Positions 50,824 to 59,871 of a stretch of DNA of 64,000 bases are shown here, piece by piece. Location of the stretch: assembly GCF_040610475.1 (NCBI RefSeq), contig NZ_JBEXMJ010000009.1, forward strand, positions 1 through 64,000, read 5' to 3'. The first letter of the stretch is position 1, and the number at the start of each line of letters is the position of its first letter. The stretch is from Actinopolymorpha sp. NPDC004070 (GTDB lineage: Bacteria; Actinomycetota; Actinomycetes; Propionibacteriales; Actinopolymorphaceae). The notes under the pieces are model-generated. The model saw nothing but the letters and a program-made list of their open reading frames with translations, ran no database searches and had not been told where the DNA came from. The position numbers and the translations under genes were made by a program.

Positions 50824-51846
50824 TCAATCGCCCGGCGTGGTCTTCGGGGCCGGGACCCGCCGGCCGGATTCGTACGACGCGATCGTCGCGTGGGCGAGCT
50901 GGAGGGCGCGCCGGCCGGCCGCGGCCGGGACCGGCGGTGAAGCGCCCGCGCGGAATGCGGCCAGCACCTCCTCGACGTGCCGGTCGAAGGTGGCGTGGAA
51001 GCTGCGTGCCTCGTCGTTGAAGTAGCCGGCCTCCCAGACGCTGCGGGTCTCCTCGCCTGCACGGGAGAGGGTGAACCGCCGCACGGTGTCGTCGACCACC
51101 GCCCTGCCCAGGGTGCCGTTGATCTCGACCTGCTGGGTGCCGGGATAGGCATACGACGAGTCGTAGCTGCCCAGCAAAGTGCCGACCGCGTCGGAGGTGA
51201 ACGTGAGCGCGATCGCCACCGTGCTGTAGGCGCCGTAGGTCGCGTTGCCCATCTGCGCCATCACCGACTCGATCGGGCCGCCCAGGTGTTCCAGCAGGTC
51301 GAAGCCGTGGCACTGGGTCTCGATCAGGTTGGCGTGCGGTGATCTTTGGCGGTTCGCCTCACCGCCGAAGCGCCAGGTGAGGAACGTGAGCCGGCCGAGT
51401 TCGCCCGCGTCGACCGCCGCCTTGGCGCGCAGGAACGGCTCGGAGTACCGGTGGTTGAAGTTGATCGCGAAGAAGCTGCCGCTGCCGTCCGCGGCGGACA
51501 GCAGCCGGTCGGCCTCGTCCAGGTCGAACACCAGGGGCTTCTCCACCAGCAGGTTGGCGCCCGCCTCCAGCAGCCGCAGGGTCACCTCGAAGTGGTCCTC
51601 GTTGGGCAGGCAGACCGACACCAGGTCTGGTCTGGCCTCCTCGAGCAGCCGGCCGAGATCGGTGTACGGCGTGGTGTCGTACTCCTGCGCTCGTGCGGCG
51701 GTCCGCTCCGGCGAGCGACCGAGCACGCCGACCAGGTCGGTGTCGTGCCGGCCGGCGAAGATCCGCGCATGCTGTGCTCCCCAGCCGCCCGCGCCGACGA
51801 CCGCCACCCGGATTCGCCCGCCCTTTGTGCCCGTTGCGCCGCTCAC
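50824..51846 (-). CDS. Gfo/Idh/MocA family oxidoreductase
   Basis: A 340-residue NAD(P)-dependent dehydrogenase: Rossmann start VAVVGAGGWGAQHARIF, the EKP motif in LLVEKPLVFD and a C-terminal domain with NFNHRYSEPF and CHGFDLLEHLGG. GTG start overlaps the stop of the zinc dehydrogenase as GTGA (51843-51846), so the two are translated together. Distinct in sequence from the family member at 12.5 kb. Confidence 0.88.
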   Translation of the reverse strand: MSGATGTKGGRIRVAVVGAGGWGAQHARIFAGRHDTDLVGVLGRSPERTAARAQEYDTTPYTDLGRLLEEARPDLVSVCLPNEDHFEVTLRLLEAGANLLVEKPLVFDLDEADRLLSAADGSGSFFAINFNHRYSEPFLRAKAAVDAGELGRLTFLTWRFGGEANRQRSPHANLIETQCHGFDLLEHLGGPIESVMAQMGNATYGAYSTVAIALTFTSDAVGTLLGSYDSSYAYPGTQQVEINGTLGRAVVDDTVRRFTLSRAGEETRSVWEAGYFNDEARSFHATFDRHVEEVLAAFRAGASPPVPAAAGRRALQLAHATIASYESGRRVPAPKTTPGD

Positions 51847-52856
51847 GTCGCCGGCTCCCGGACGATCACGACCTTGCCGGTCTGCCCGGACAGGAACAGC
51901 TCGAACGCGTGCGGGAGCTCACTCGGCGGGAACGTGTGCGTGATCACCCGGCCGATCAGGTCGCGGTGTTCGAGCAGCAGCCGGTGGTTGTCCGGCATTT
52001 CGTCGTACCGGAAATACTCGCTGCCGAGGACGGCGCGTTCGGGGGAGATGAGGTCGCGGGACACGTTCAGCGTCAGTCCCTCGCCGTGGCCGACGCAGAT
52101 CAGCGCACCGCGTTTGGACAGCGCCGAGATCGCCGCCTGGCGGGCCGAGCCACGGCCGGAGGAGTCGAAGGCCACGTCCGGTGCGATCTTCTTCAGCGCG
52201 GCCTCGTCGTCGGCGTCCAGCGCGGTCACCCCGAACGACTCCGCGAACCTCCGCCGCCAGGGGCTGACGTCGCTGACGAAGATCGGGAAGTCCACGCCGT
52301 AACGGATCCGGGCCATCACCACCAGGCCCAGTCCGATCGGGCCGGCGCCCGCGACGTGGATGCTTCGGATGTCGTCGCGTACCAACTCGGCCCTGCGCAG
52401 CGCGTGGCCGCTGGTGCCCATGACGTCGAGCAGCATCGTCGCCTCGGCGAACGGAATGGAGTCGTCGACGGCGAAGAAGTTCGTCTCGTGGGTGAGCAGG
52501 TACGGGCCGTACCCGCCGTCGGTGTTCTGGCCGACGTCGCCTCGCTTGGCGAAGCACTGGTTGGTGGCCCCGACCCGGCAGCTGCGGCAGTCCCCGCAGA
52601 AGTCCATGAGGTAGACGGCGCCGCGGGTGCCGACCTGAACACCGGTGCCGGGGCCGGCGGCCACGACGACACCGGCGGACTCGTGGCCGGGCACGATGGG
52701 ACTGCCGTTGACGTACTCGCCCCTGTCGGTCCCGCAGATCGCGTTGGCCCCGACCGCGAGCAACAGCTCCCCGTCGCCGGGGTCGCGGTAGGTGTGTGGC
52801 TCGAACTCGATGACTCCGTTGCCGCGAAAGCGCGGCACGACTCCATGTGGCGGCAC
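51843..52856 (-). CDS. Zinc-binding medium-chain dehydrogenase
   Basis: A 337-residue MDR enzyme. Catalytic zinc ligands appear in AICGTDRGEYV and PGHESAGVV, structural zinc cysteines in DFCGDCRSCRVGATNQC, and the NAD loop in VAGAGPIGLGLV. Threonine-, sorbitol- and sugar-dehydrogenase relatives are possible. GTG start; only a weak GAAAG precedes it. Pairing with Gfo/Idh suggests sugar or polyol catabolism. Confidence 0.87.
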   Translation of the reverse strand: MPPHGVVPRFRGNGVIEFEPHTYRDPGDGELLLAVGANAICGTDRGEYVNGSPIVPGHESAGVVVAAGPGTGVQVGTRGAVYLMDFCGDCRSCRVGATNQCFAKRGDVGQNTDGGYGPYLLTHETNFFAVDDSIPFAEATMLLDVMGTSGHALRRAELVRDDIRSIHVAGAGPIGLGLVVMARIRYGVDFPIFVSDVSPWRRRFAESFGVTALDADDEAALKKIAPDVAFDSSGRGSARQAAISALSKRGALICVGHGEGLTLNVSRDLISPERAVLGSEYFRYDEMPDNHRLLLEHRDLIGRVITHTFPPSELPHAFELFLSGQTGKVVIVREPAT

Positions 52857-52962
52857 GCTTTCGAATGTACGCAGGTCAGGGGGCGCGGCGGCGCTTCACG
52901 CGACGGGCACTTCTGGCCGGGCCCGGACGTACGTTGCACAAGACGTTCGGCGAGTGTGCCGT

Positions 52963-53991
52963 TCAGCTGCCGTAGTAGTCCGCGAGGGCCGTGAAGGCCG
53001 CCTTCGGCTCCCAGGCCAGGTCCGGGTAGGTCTGGCCGTTGCGGTCCTCGAGAACCCTGACGATCGACGGACTGGCCAGGTCGAGATCCTCGCGTGGGTC
53101 GCCGTCGGGGCGGTGCGGATGGCTCTCGAGGGCGAACAGGAAGACGAAGGCGGCGTCGACACCCGCGGCGTCGAAGATCTCCAGCAACTCACGCAGATAC
53201 CGGGCCTGGCCGGCCTCGTCGCGGACGTACTCGCCGTTCAGCCGAAGCAGTGCGCCGGTCCTGTCGTCGTACTCGCCGATCTCCATGAAGCGCGCGCCGA
53301 GGTCGCCGGCACCGCGAAAGCAGGCGGAGCCGAACTCGGTGACGGACACCGGTTTTCCCTGCTGTACAAGGGCGCGTACGCCGTCGGCGAACTGGTCGGC
53401 CACCTCGGCGGAGCGGTAGAGGTCCGCGCTCACGATGTCGAAGAGCGACCAGTCGACGCGTTCGAGTGGGATGGCCGCGTAGGTGATCGGGCCGCCGAAG
53501 CGTTCGCGGACGACGTTCACGGCCTGGCGGAGGAATTCGTCGACGCCGGCACTGAGCGCTGCGATCCGTTCGGGCATCCGAGCCCGATCGCCGAGAAGTC
53601 CGTCGAGGCGCTGCTCGACGCTGTCGCCGGGCAGGAAGCCCGGGTTCATCAGGCTCAGCTCCGCGCCGGTCACGAAGACCACGTCGGCTCCGCGCTGCTG
53701 CCGGAGCCGTTCCGCTCGCTCCGCGCACTCGGTGAAGAGCCCGAGAATCTGGTCGGCGGTGAGTTCGAGCGGGTACGGCGAGAACCACACCTCCAGCCCG
53801 AGGTCGGCGGCGTGCGCCGCCGCCAGGTCCAGGCGCTCCGGATCTCCGCCGATGATCCGCACGGCCGTGCAGTGCAGGTCGTCGCGGATGATCCGGAGTT
53901 CGCGTCCGACCACCTCGGGATCGAAGTGCTGCCGGGAGATGCCGCCGTCGCGTATGAAGCCGGTGTCGTAGCTGATTCCCTTTGCCCGCAT
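52963..53991 (-). CDS. Predicted TIM-barrel glycosidase-like protein
   Basis: A 342-residue protein beginning KGISYDTGFI and containing VRIIGGDPERLDLAAAHAADLGLEVWFSPYPLE, VVFVTGAELSLMNPGF and VSVTEFGSACFRG. The two acidic positions (E in TGAEL and E in VTEFG) sit where clan-A glycosidases keep their acid/base and nucleophile. Database names for such proteins vary, including abortive infection protein; I prefer a glycosidase-like fold. AAGGGACGACTCCC precedes the ATG. Divergent from a TetR gene with a strong palindrome between. Confidence 0.65.
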   Translation of the reverse strand: MRAKGISYDTGFIRDGGISRQHFDPEVVGRELRIIRDDLHCTAVRIIGGDPERLDLAAAHAADLGLEVWFSPYPLELTADQILGLFTECAERAERLRQQRGADVVFVTGAELSLMNPGFLPGDSVEQRLDGLLGDRARMPERIAALSAGVDEFLRQAVNVVRERFGGPITYAAIPLERVDWSLFDIVSADLYRSAEVADQFADGVRALVQQGKPVSVTEFGSACFRGAGDLGARFMEIGEYDDRTGALLRLNGEYVRDEAGQARYLRELLEIFDAAGVDAAFVFLFALESHPHRPDGDPREDLDLASPSIVRVLEDRNGQTYPDLAWEPKAAFTALADYYGS

Positions 53992-54099
53992 GGGAGTCGT
54001 CCCTTCTGGTCGAGCGTCCGGTGATCCGGTAGGGCCTGCTCCGGAGCCTCTGCTGAGGGAGCGGGGTCCGGACGGCCTGAGGACGAGACTAGTCGAAAA

Positions 54100-54129
54100 G
54101 TGCGTGCACGCAAGTTTGCGTGCGCGCAC
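54100..54129. promoter_or_regulatory. TetR-type operator palindrome
   Basis: GTGCGTGCACGCA (54100-54112) and TGCGTGCGCGCAC (54117-54129) form a 13-bp inverted repeat with one mismatch and a 4-base spacer. It ends 23 bases before the TetR start and lies 109 bases before the divergent TIM-barrel start, a good site for autorepression and joint control. Confidence 0.75.
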
Positions 54130-54152
54130 GTCTGGTGTGGGATGCTGTGCCC

Positions 54153-54812
54153 GTGACGGCTGGGCGGACGAGTTTGCGCGAGCAGAAGAAGCAGGCGACC
54201 CGGGAGGCCCTGCGCGCCGCGGCGCTGCGGCTGGCGGTCGAACGCGGGCCGGACAACGTGCGCGTCGACGACATCGCCGAGGCCGCCGGAGTGTCGACGA
54301 GGACCTACAACAACTACTTCTCCAGCCGGGAGCAGGCAATCGTCGCGGCCGTCACGGCGGAACGCGAGTCCCGGGTCGCGGCGGCGGTGGCGGCCCGGCC
54401 GCCCGGCGAGCGCCTGTCCGACGCCGTGGTCGAGGCGATCGTCGAGCAGTACACCGGCCCGGACGACCGAGTTAGGGACGTCCTGCTGCTGATCACCGCG
54501 CGCCCGACACTGCGGAGCGCGTTCGTGGACTCCGCGGCTGCGATCGAAGGCCCGCTCGCCGCCGTGCTCGCGGAGCGTCGGTCGGAGGACGTCGACGACC
54601 TCAGCCCTCAGGTGCTCGCGGCGGGCGTGGCCGCCGCCGTCCGCGTCGGCCTTCGGCGCTGGTTGCGTACGACTCTCGAGTCCGGCTCGGCCGGCGGGCT
54701 CGTCGTGCCGTCCGGCTCCCTGCCCGACCTGCTCCGCGCCGCGCTCGCACCACTCGTGCCCGCACTCGACGCCTCAGCTGGGAAGGAGTCCCGTCCGCGA
54801 CGCCGTCGGTGA
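54153..54812 (+). CDS. TetR-family transcriptional regulator
   Basis: A 219-residue repressor, with the N-terminal HTH in TREALRAAALRLAVERGPDNVRVDDIAEAAGVSTRTYNNYFSSREQAIVAAV and a ligand domain of the expected length. GTG 54153 is chosen because it lies outside the operator palindrome; GTG 54147 is also possible. It probably represses itself and the divergent TIM-barrel gene. Confidence 0.9.
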   Translation: MTAGRTSLREQKKQATREALRAAALRLAVERGPDNVRVDDIAEAAGVSTRTYNNYFSSREQAIVAAVTAERESRVAAAVAARPPGERLSDAVVEAIVEQYTGPDDRVRDVLLLITARPTLRSAFVDSAAAIEGPLAAVLAERRSEDVDDLSPQVLAAGVAAAVRVGLRRWLRTTLESGSAGGLVVPSGSLPDLLRAALAPLVPALDASAGKESRPRRRR

Positions 54813-55062
54813 GCCACACGTTCAGGCGGAAGTTCGCGCGACTGCATGGCGGGTGGGCCGGAGATTGTCAGGTCGGGAAGCTGGGACGAAGATGATCTTC
54901 GCGTCCACCATGACGCATGGGCTGGTGGTGGTCCAACGTGAAGTGGACCTTGAGTTGGATCTTCAGTACGCCGTGCTCTGCGCTGGCTCCGCTGGATGGC
55001 GATGGCGTCAACGGGGAACTGGATCATGGTCAACGAGTCGTTGTGCTGAGTACTGTCGCGCA
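54813..55062. other. Intergenic region, nothing recognised
   Basis: About 250 bases between the TetR stop and the methyltransferase start. Short open frames on both strands give no recognisable protein; GC content is a little lower than around it. No hairpin or promoter stands out. Confidence 0.4.
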
Positions 55063-55824
55063 ATGGACCGGATCCTCGCCCACACCAGGTCGAACCAGCG
55101 CAGCTGGAACGAGATCGCACCGGCTCGGCCACCTGAGCCGGCGAGCTTCTTCCTCGACGGTGGCACCACCCTGGAGGACTTCGAGCCCGGACTGCTGCCG
55201 GACGTCGTCGGCAAGCGCATGCTGCATCTCGCCTGCGCCAACGGCAGCGACTCCCTCTCCTGGGCACTGCTCGGAGCCTCGGTGACCGGTGTCGACATCA
55301 GCCACGTCGGTATCGAGGTCGCGAGGACCCTTGCCCGGGAGACCGGGGCGGACGCGCGGTTCGTCGTCGCGGACATGTACGAGCTGCCGGCCGACCTGCG
55401 GGACTTCGATGTCGTCTACGCGAGCTGGGGAGTCGTGTGCTGGCTGCCCGATCTGGACCGGTGGGCGGCGACGGTCGTGGAGCGCCTTCGCCCGGGCGGC
55501 ACCTTCCTGCTGTGCGAACACCATCCCCTCTGGGAGGTGCTCGGGGTGCGGGCCGAGGGCGTGGAGGTGACCGTCGACTACTTCGGCCGCGGCCACCCGA
55601 CGCGGCAGACGTACGACCAGGCCAAGCGTCCATCCGGGTCCACGCCGGACACGAGGTTCGACGCGTTCGTGTGGCCGGTCAGCGACGTCGTCATGAGCCT
55701 GATGCGGGCCGGCCTGCGCGTCGAGGAGTTCTTCGAGGCGCCCGTGGCGCAGATGTACGAAGGGCTCGGCGACGCGGCGACCCGTGTGCCCGCCGTCTAC
55801 GTCGTCAAGGCGCACCGACCGTGA
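55063..55824 (+). CDS. SAM-dependent class I methyltransferase
   Basis: A 253-residue methyltransferase. Motif I is MLHLACANGSDSLSWALLGASVTGVDIS and the acidic post-I residue is in GVDIS; later comes VVERLRPGGTFLLCEHHPLWEVLG. The ATG at 55063 matches the usual N-terminus (NQRSWNEIAP); the frame is open further up without family likeness. The substrate is unknown. Confidence 0.87.
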   Translation: MDRILAHTRSNQRSWNEIAPARPPEPASFFLDGGTTLEDFEPGLLPDVVGKRMLHLACANGSDSLSWALLGASVTGVDISHVGIEVARTLARETGADARFVVADMYELPADLRDFDVVYASWGVVCWLPDLDRWAATVVERLRPGGTFLLCEHHPLWEVLGVRAEGVEVTVDYFGRGHPTRQTYDQAKRPSGSTPDTRFDAFVWPVSDVVMSLMRAGLRVEEFFEAPVAQMYEGLGDAATRVPAVYVVKAHRP

Positions 55825-55972
55825 CGGACGCGACGCACCGAGAAAGCGAGCAAGGCCTCGCGGGGGGCAGCTGAGCCGGTCCACGCGACGGTGGGGCTCG
55901 GTGCCGTCAGCGCGATCTCCTAAGGTGGGATGCCGAACGCAACGAGTCGACCATCGAGGTTTTCACTTCCCC

Positions 55973-56986
55973 ATGCACATCGCGACGTCACCGTACGTTC
56001 TGACAAGCCTGACCGGCCAGGCCAACCTCGTGCAGGACTGGCTGCACCACAACGCCTCCGCGCTGGTGGGTGTCCCACTGCGGATCCTGCTCATCATCGT
56101 GGTGGCCGCGCTGCTGCGAGCGATCGCCAGACGGGCCATCACCAGGGTGGTCGAGCGGTTCATCGAGACCCCGGAGAAGGAGGAGCAGGGACCTCACGCG
56201 CGCGGCTCCGGAGTGTTGCGGCGGGACCGCGCCCGCGCCTCCGAACGCCGCCGCCAGCGAGCCCGGACGATCGGCTCGGTGCTGAGCAACATCGCCGCGA
56301 TCGTGATCGTGGTGACGGCGATGGCGATGGTCCTGGACCAGCTCGGCATCGCGCTCGGCCCCCTGCTCGCCAGCGCGGGGGTCGTCGGGCTCGCGATCGG
56401 GTTCGGCGCGCAGAGCCTGGTCGCCGACTACCTGTCCGGCATGTTGATCATGGTCGAGGACCAGTACGGCGTCGGCGACATGGTCGACCTCGGCGAGGCG
56501 GTCGGGGAGGTCGAGGAGGTCGGGCTGCGGCTGACCAGGGTCCGTGACCTGCACGGTGGGCTGTGGCACGTACGCAACGGCGAGATCCTGCGGGTGAAGA
56601 ACGACAGCCAGGGCTGGGCCCGCGCGGTGCTCGACGTCTCCGTCGCCCGGGACGCCAACCTCGATGAAGTACGCCGGATCCTGGAGGAGACCGGCCGGAG
56701 GATGCGCGCGGAGCCGGCGTACAACCGGATCCTCCTCGAGAATCCCTCGGTGTGGGGCGTGCAGTCCGTCGGCGCCGACGGTGTGGACGTCCGCGTCGCG
56801 GTCAAGACGGTTCCGTTGCAGCAGTGGGCCGTCTCACGGGAGCTCCGCGAGCGGATCAAGAAGGCGCTCGACGCCGCGGGCATCGACATTCCGTTCCCCC
56901 AGCGCACCATCTGGATCCGCAACGAGGACGAAGGGGTCGGCCGCGACGCCGGAACGCCGGTGAGGTCGGGCTCCCGCAGCAGCTGA
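55973..56986 (+). CDS. MscS-family mechanosensitive ion channel
   Basis: A 337-residue membrane protein with three hydrophobic segments. The pore-lining helix is ASAGVVGLAIGFGAQSLVADYLSGMLI, followed by the beta domain EDQYGVGDMVDLGEAVGEVEEVGLRLTRV, as in MscS. A basic loop sits near residues 60-100. It releases solutes on hypo-osmotic shock. No good ribosome site is seen before the ATG. It converges with the ANTAR gene, 11 bases apart. Confidence 0.92.
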   Translation: MHIATSPYVLTSLTGQANLVQDWLHHNASALVGVPLRILLIIVVAALLRAIARRAITRVVERFIETPEKEEQGPHARGSGVLRRDRARASERRRQRARTIGSVLSNIAAIVIVVTAMAMVLDQLGIALGPLLASAGVVGLAIGFGAQSLVADYLSGMLIMVEDQYGVGDMVDLGEAVGEVEEVGLRLTRVRDLHGGLWHVRNGEILRVKNDSQGWARAVLDVSVARDANLDEVRRILEETGRRMRAEPAYNRILLENPSVWGVQSVGADGVDVRVAVKTVPLQQWAVSRELRERIKKALDAAGIDIPFPQRTIWIRNEDEGVGRDAGTPVRSGSRSS

Positions 56987-56997
56987 GGTGTCCGACG

Positions 56998-57699
56998 TCA
57001 GCTTTCGGGCGTCTCGCCGGTGTAGATGACCTCGCGGGCGACGTCGCGAAGCTTGACGTTGCGCTGCTGGGACGCCTGTCGCAGCAGGGTGAAGGCGGCA
57101 TCGCTGGTGATGTGGTGCCGCTCCATCAGGATGCCCAGCGCCTCACCGATCGTGGCCCGGGTCTCCAGCGCCTCGCGGAGGTGGTCGGCCTGGCGGGTGG
57201 CCGCGATGGCCACACCGGCGTGGGACGCGAAGATCCGCCCGATCACTTCCGAACGTTCGGTGAACGCGTTGGCACGGTCGGCGTACAGGTTGAGCGCGCC
57301 GAAGGTGTCGTCGCGGGCGAAGAGGCGGAAGGACAACATGGCACCCACACCGAGACGCAGTGCCTCGGGGCCGAACCTCGGCCACCGCTCGTCGTGGGCG
57401 AGGTCGTTGGCCAGCTGGATCTCACCGCCGCGTACGGACGCGACACAGGGCCCCTCGTCCAGGCGGTACTGCGCCTCGTCCACCGCGTAGATGTAGTCGG
57501 CGGTCGCGACCGGAGTGTCGATGCGGCCCCGGGCGTGACACATGGTGATGCCGGCGGCCGTCGCTCCGGGGACCGAGTCGACGGCGGCCTTGACGACGAG
57601 GGCGAGAGTCGACTCTTCGGAGTCTTCCGCCCACAGGTTCTGGGCGAGCTCGGCGAAGGTACGAGCCAGGCGCTCGCCCTCGGAGGACTGAATCATCAT
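56998..57699 (-). CDS. GAF and ANTAR domain protein (RNA-binding antiterminator type)
   Basis: A 233-residue protein. Residues about 15-165 are a GAF sensor domain; the last ~55 (ETRATIGEALGILMERHHITSDAAFTLLRQASQQRNVKLRDVAREV) are an ANTAR domain that binds paired RNA hairpins. Common in actinobacteria as a light, redox or stress-responsive antiterminator. ATG 57699 has AAGG upstream; its neighbour ATG at 57696 is equally possible. Divergent from the STAS gene. Confidence 0.92.
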   Translation of the reverse strand: MMIQSSEGERLARTFAELAQNLWAEDSEESTLALVVKAAVDSVPGATAAGITMCHARGRIDTPVATADYIYAVDEAQYRLDEGPCVASVRGGEIQLANDLAHDERWPRFGPEALRLGVGAMLSFRLFARDDTFGALNLYADRANAFTERSEVIGRIFASHAGVAIAATRQADHLREALETRATIGEALGILMERHHITSDAAFTLLRQASQQRNVKLRDVAREVIYTGETPES

Positions 57700-57967
57700 C
57701 GCCGCCTTCTGGGTCCGGGTGCGCGTCCGCCCGAGGGAGCGCAAGCAAAGGTGTCGACCACGGGATTATCGGGTCTGTCTCTCGGAAGGGACAGCGCTGG
57801 GGGTCCTCTTTACGCCATTTCTCCACGCCCGTGTCCGGGGACGGACACGGGTCGTTGATCTTTTCATCCCACCAAGGGTTGGCGATCATCCACATGGGTA
57901 GGTTCGATCTTGGTTGGACAGCTAGCCGCGCACATTGCCCGCAATGTCGAGCCAGGTGAGGTTAGCT

Positions 57968-58435
57968 GTGAGCGACCATCTCGTACCCCCTCCCCGCGCC
58001 GATTCCGTCGGTGGTTCTTTCCCCCGTTCCACTACTTCCGCCGCCGACGCGTGCTGGCAGGTGCTGCCACTTCCGGCTCCTCGAGGGTTTGGCCCGCTGG
58101 TGGCGGGCCCTCAGCCGGTGAGCACGCCGGCACTGGGTGTGACGTGGAGTGCGGACAGCCACGGCCACACCGTGGTGAGCGTCACCGGTGACGTCACCGT
58201 CAGCAACGCCTGGCAGTTCAAGCGCCAGTTGCAGTGGCTGCTGCTGGCACAGCCACCGGTTCTCCTGCTGAAACTCAACGACGCCCGCTTCGTCGGCACG
58301 CTCGGCGTCGAGTGCCTGGCGGCGGCCTACCGGCGCGCCAACATGCTGGGTGTCGACATGCAGGTGGCCGCTCCCGCGAGCGGTGCCGGCCGAGTGCTCC
58401 ACCTGACCGATCCCGGCGACCCGCTGCTGTCCTGA
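57968..58435 (+). CDS. STAS-domain protein, anti-sigma factor antagonist-like
   Basis: A 155-residue protein. After ~55 unconserved residues the STAS fold runs VVSVTGDVTVSNAWQFKRQLQ to the C-terminus. The phosphoacceptor loop, usually D-S-S-G, reads FVGTLGVECL here, so the standard serine is replaced (threonine is present one step on). GTG 57968 is chosen for AGG 7 bases upstream; an ATG at 57944 is possible. It may modulate the SigB-type sigma factor, but that is only inference. Confidence 0.75.
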   Translation: MSDHLVPPPRADSVGGSFPRSTTSAADACWQVLPLPAPRGFGPLVAGPQPVSTPALGVTWSADSHGHTVVSVTGDVTVSNAWQFKRQLQWLLLAQPPVLLLKLNDARFVGTLGVECLAAAYRRANMLGVDMQVAAPASGAGRVLHLTDPGDPLLS

Positions 58436-58538
58436 CCGGCCGTGACGGCCGTACTCAGGCTCCGTACCGGTTCCTGACCGGGCAACCGACCTGGCCCCCG
58501 TCGGCTGCCCGTACATCTTGCGGGCGAGGAGAGAGAAC

Positions 58539-58874
58539 ATGCCCAAGCGAGGAACAGCGATGCCGGGCGGACGCAACAACTCCGCGCGTCCGGCGAGGGC
58601 CTGGACGCAGTGGCATGACCAGGCCGCCTGTGCGGAACTGTCGAGCCGACTGTTCTACGGCCAAGAGTCCGAAAGCCCGGCCGAACGCGCGACCAGGGAA
58701 CAGACGGCACTGGCGGTGTGTGAGACCTGCCCGGTCCGCAACCCGTGCCGGTCACACGCCATGAGCCTTCCGGAGATGTACGGGGTGTGGGGCGGCACCA
58801 CCGAGGCCCACCGCAAGGGAGCCAGGCGCTGGTCGAGAGGTCGGCAGTACGAGGAGGCCCAGCGCGCTTCCTAA
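58539..58874 (+). CDS. WhiB-family iron-sulfur transcriptional regulator
   Basis: A 111-residue Wbl protein. Four cysteines (AAC, then CETCPVRNPC) can bind the [4Fe-4S] cluster, followed by the family GVWGGTTE turn and a basic C-terminus (RKGARRWSRGR). GAGGAGAGAGAAC precedes the ATG. Wbl proteins bind sigma region 4 and respond to NO or O2; which member this is cannot be told. Confidence 0.93.
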   Translation: MPKRGTAMPGGRNNSARPARAWTQWHDQAACAELSSRLFYGQESESPAERATREQTALAVCETCPVRNPCRSHAMSLPEMYGVWGGTTEAHRKGARRWSRGRQYEEAQRAS

Positions 58875-59028
58875 GTGTGCGTTCGGGGACAGCGCGTGAT
58901 TTCTCCCTGCTCGAAGGTGGTTGTAGTTCGGCCGCCTGGGTAACGATCCCTTAGCCAAGATCACCCTGGACATCGCGGCTTCGCCGTCCTCGCCCGGGTG
59001 GTCTGCACCGGCTCGACGGAGGATCGAT

Positions 59029-59871
59029 GTGCCCACTCGAGAGGCGTCCGCGCTGGACTCAGCACTGGACAAGGCGGCGAACGAGAACTTCCCGGTCGCG
59101 CTGCGGTTGCTCCCCGTATGGATCCGCCGGCAGCTGAACGCGCTCTACTGCTACGCCCGGTACGTCGACGACCTGGGGGACGAGGCCGCCGGCGATCGGA
59201 CCGCGGCGCTGCGGGACGTCGCCGCGCAGGTACGCCGGGTGTACGACGGGGGAGAGGTCACCGACCCGGTGGTGGCCGGGCTGCGGCCCCTGGTCACCGA
59301 GGCCGGCGTACCCGCGGATCCGTTCCTGCGGCTGGTCGAAGCCAACCTCGTCGACCAGCGGGTGACGCGGTACACCTTCGCGGAGTTGCTGGACTACTGC
59401 GGGTTGTCGGCGAACCCGGTGGGTGAGGTCGTACTCCACATTTTCGGTGCGGCGACGCCGGAGCGGATCGAGCTGTCGGATCATCTGTGCACCGGGCTCC
59501 AGCTGATCGAGCACTGGCAGGACGTGGCCGAGGACCGACGGCGTGGGCGGGTCTATCTCCCGCAGGAGGACCTGCGGCTGTTCGGTGTCCGCGAGCAGGA
59601 CCTCGACCTGCCCCGGGCGAGCGAGGCGGTTCGGGCGCTGCTGGCGTTCGAGACCGGCCGCGCGCTGGCCTACCTCGACGCGGGAGCGTTGCTGTTGCCG
59701 AGCCTGCGCGGCTGGGCACGGCTCGCGGTGTCGGGCTATCTCGCCGGTGGTCGCGCCGCGGCGGCCGCGATCGCCCGGGCCGGGCACGACACGTTGTCCG
59801 GGACACCCCGAGCCGGTCGCGGGCAGGTGGCGGCGGCCTGGCTGCGGGCGAGCGTACGGAGCCCGGGATGA
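59029..59871 (+). CDS. hpnC: Squalene synthase HpnC
   Basis: A 280-residue trans-isoprenyl diphosphate synthase of the HpnC type. The aspartate-rich motifs are YARYVDDLGDEA near residue 45 and EHWQDVAEDRRRGRVYLPQEDL near 170. HpnC converts presqualene diphosphate toward hydroxysqualene in hopanoid synthesis. GTG start with GGAGGATC upstream. It overlaps hpnD as ATGA. Confidence 0.9.
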   Translation: MPTREASALDSALDKAANENFPVALRLLPVWIRRQLNALYCYARYVDDLGDEAAGDRTAALRDVAAQVRRVYDGGEVTDPVVAGLRPLVTEAGVPADPFLRLVEANLVDQRVTRYTFAELLDYCGLSANPVGEVVLHIFGAATPERIELSDHLCTGLQLIEHWQDVAEDRRRGRVYLPQEDLRLFGVREQDLDLPRASEAVRALLAFETGRALAYLDAGALLLPSLRGWARLAVSGYLAGGRAAAAAIARAGHDTLSGTPRAGRGQVAAAWLRASVRSPG

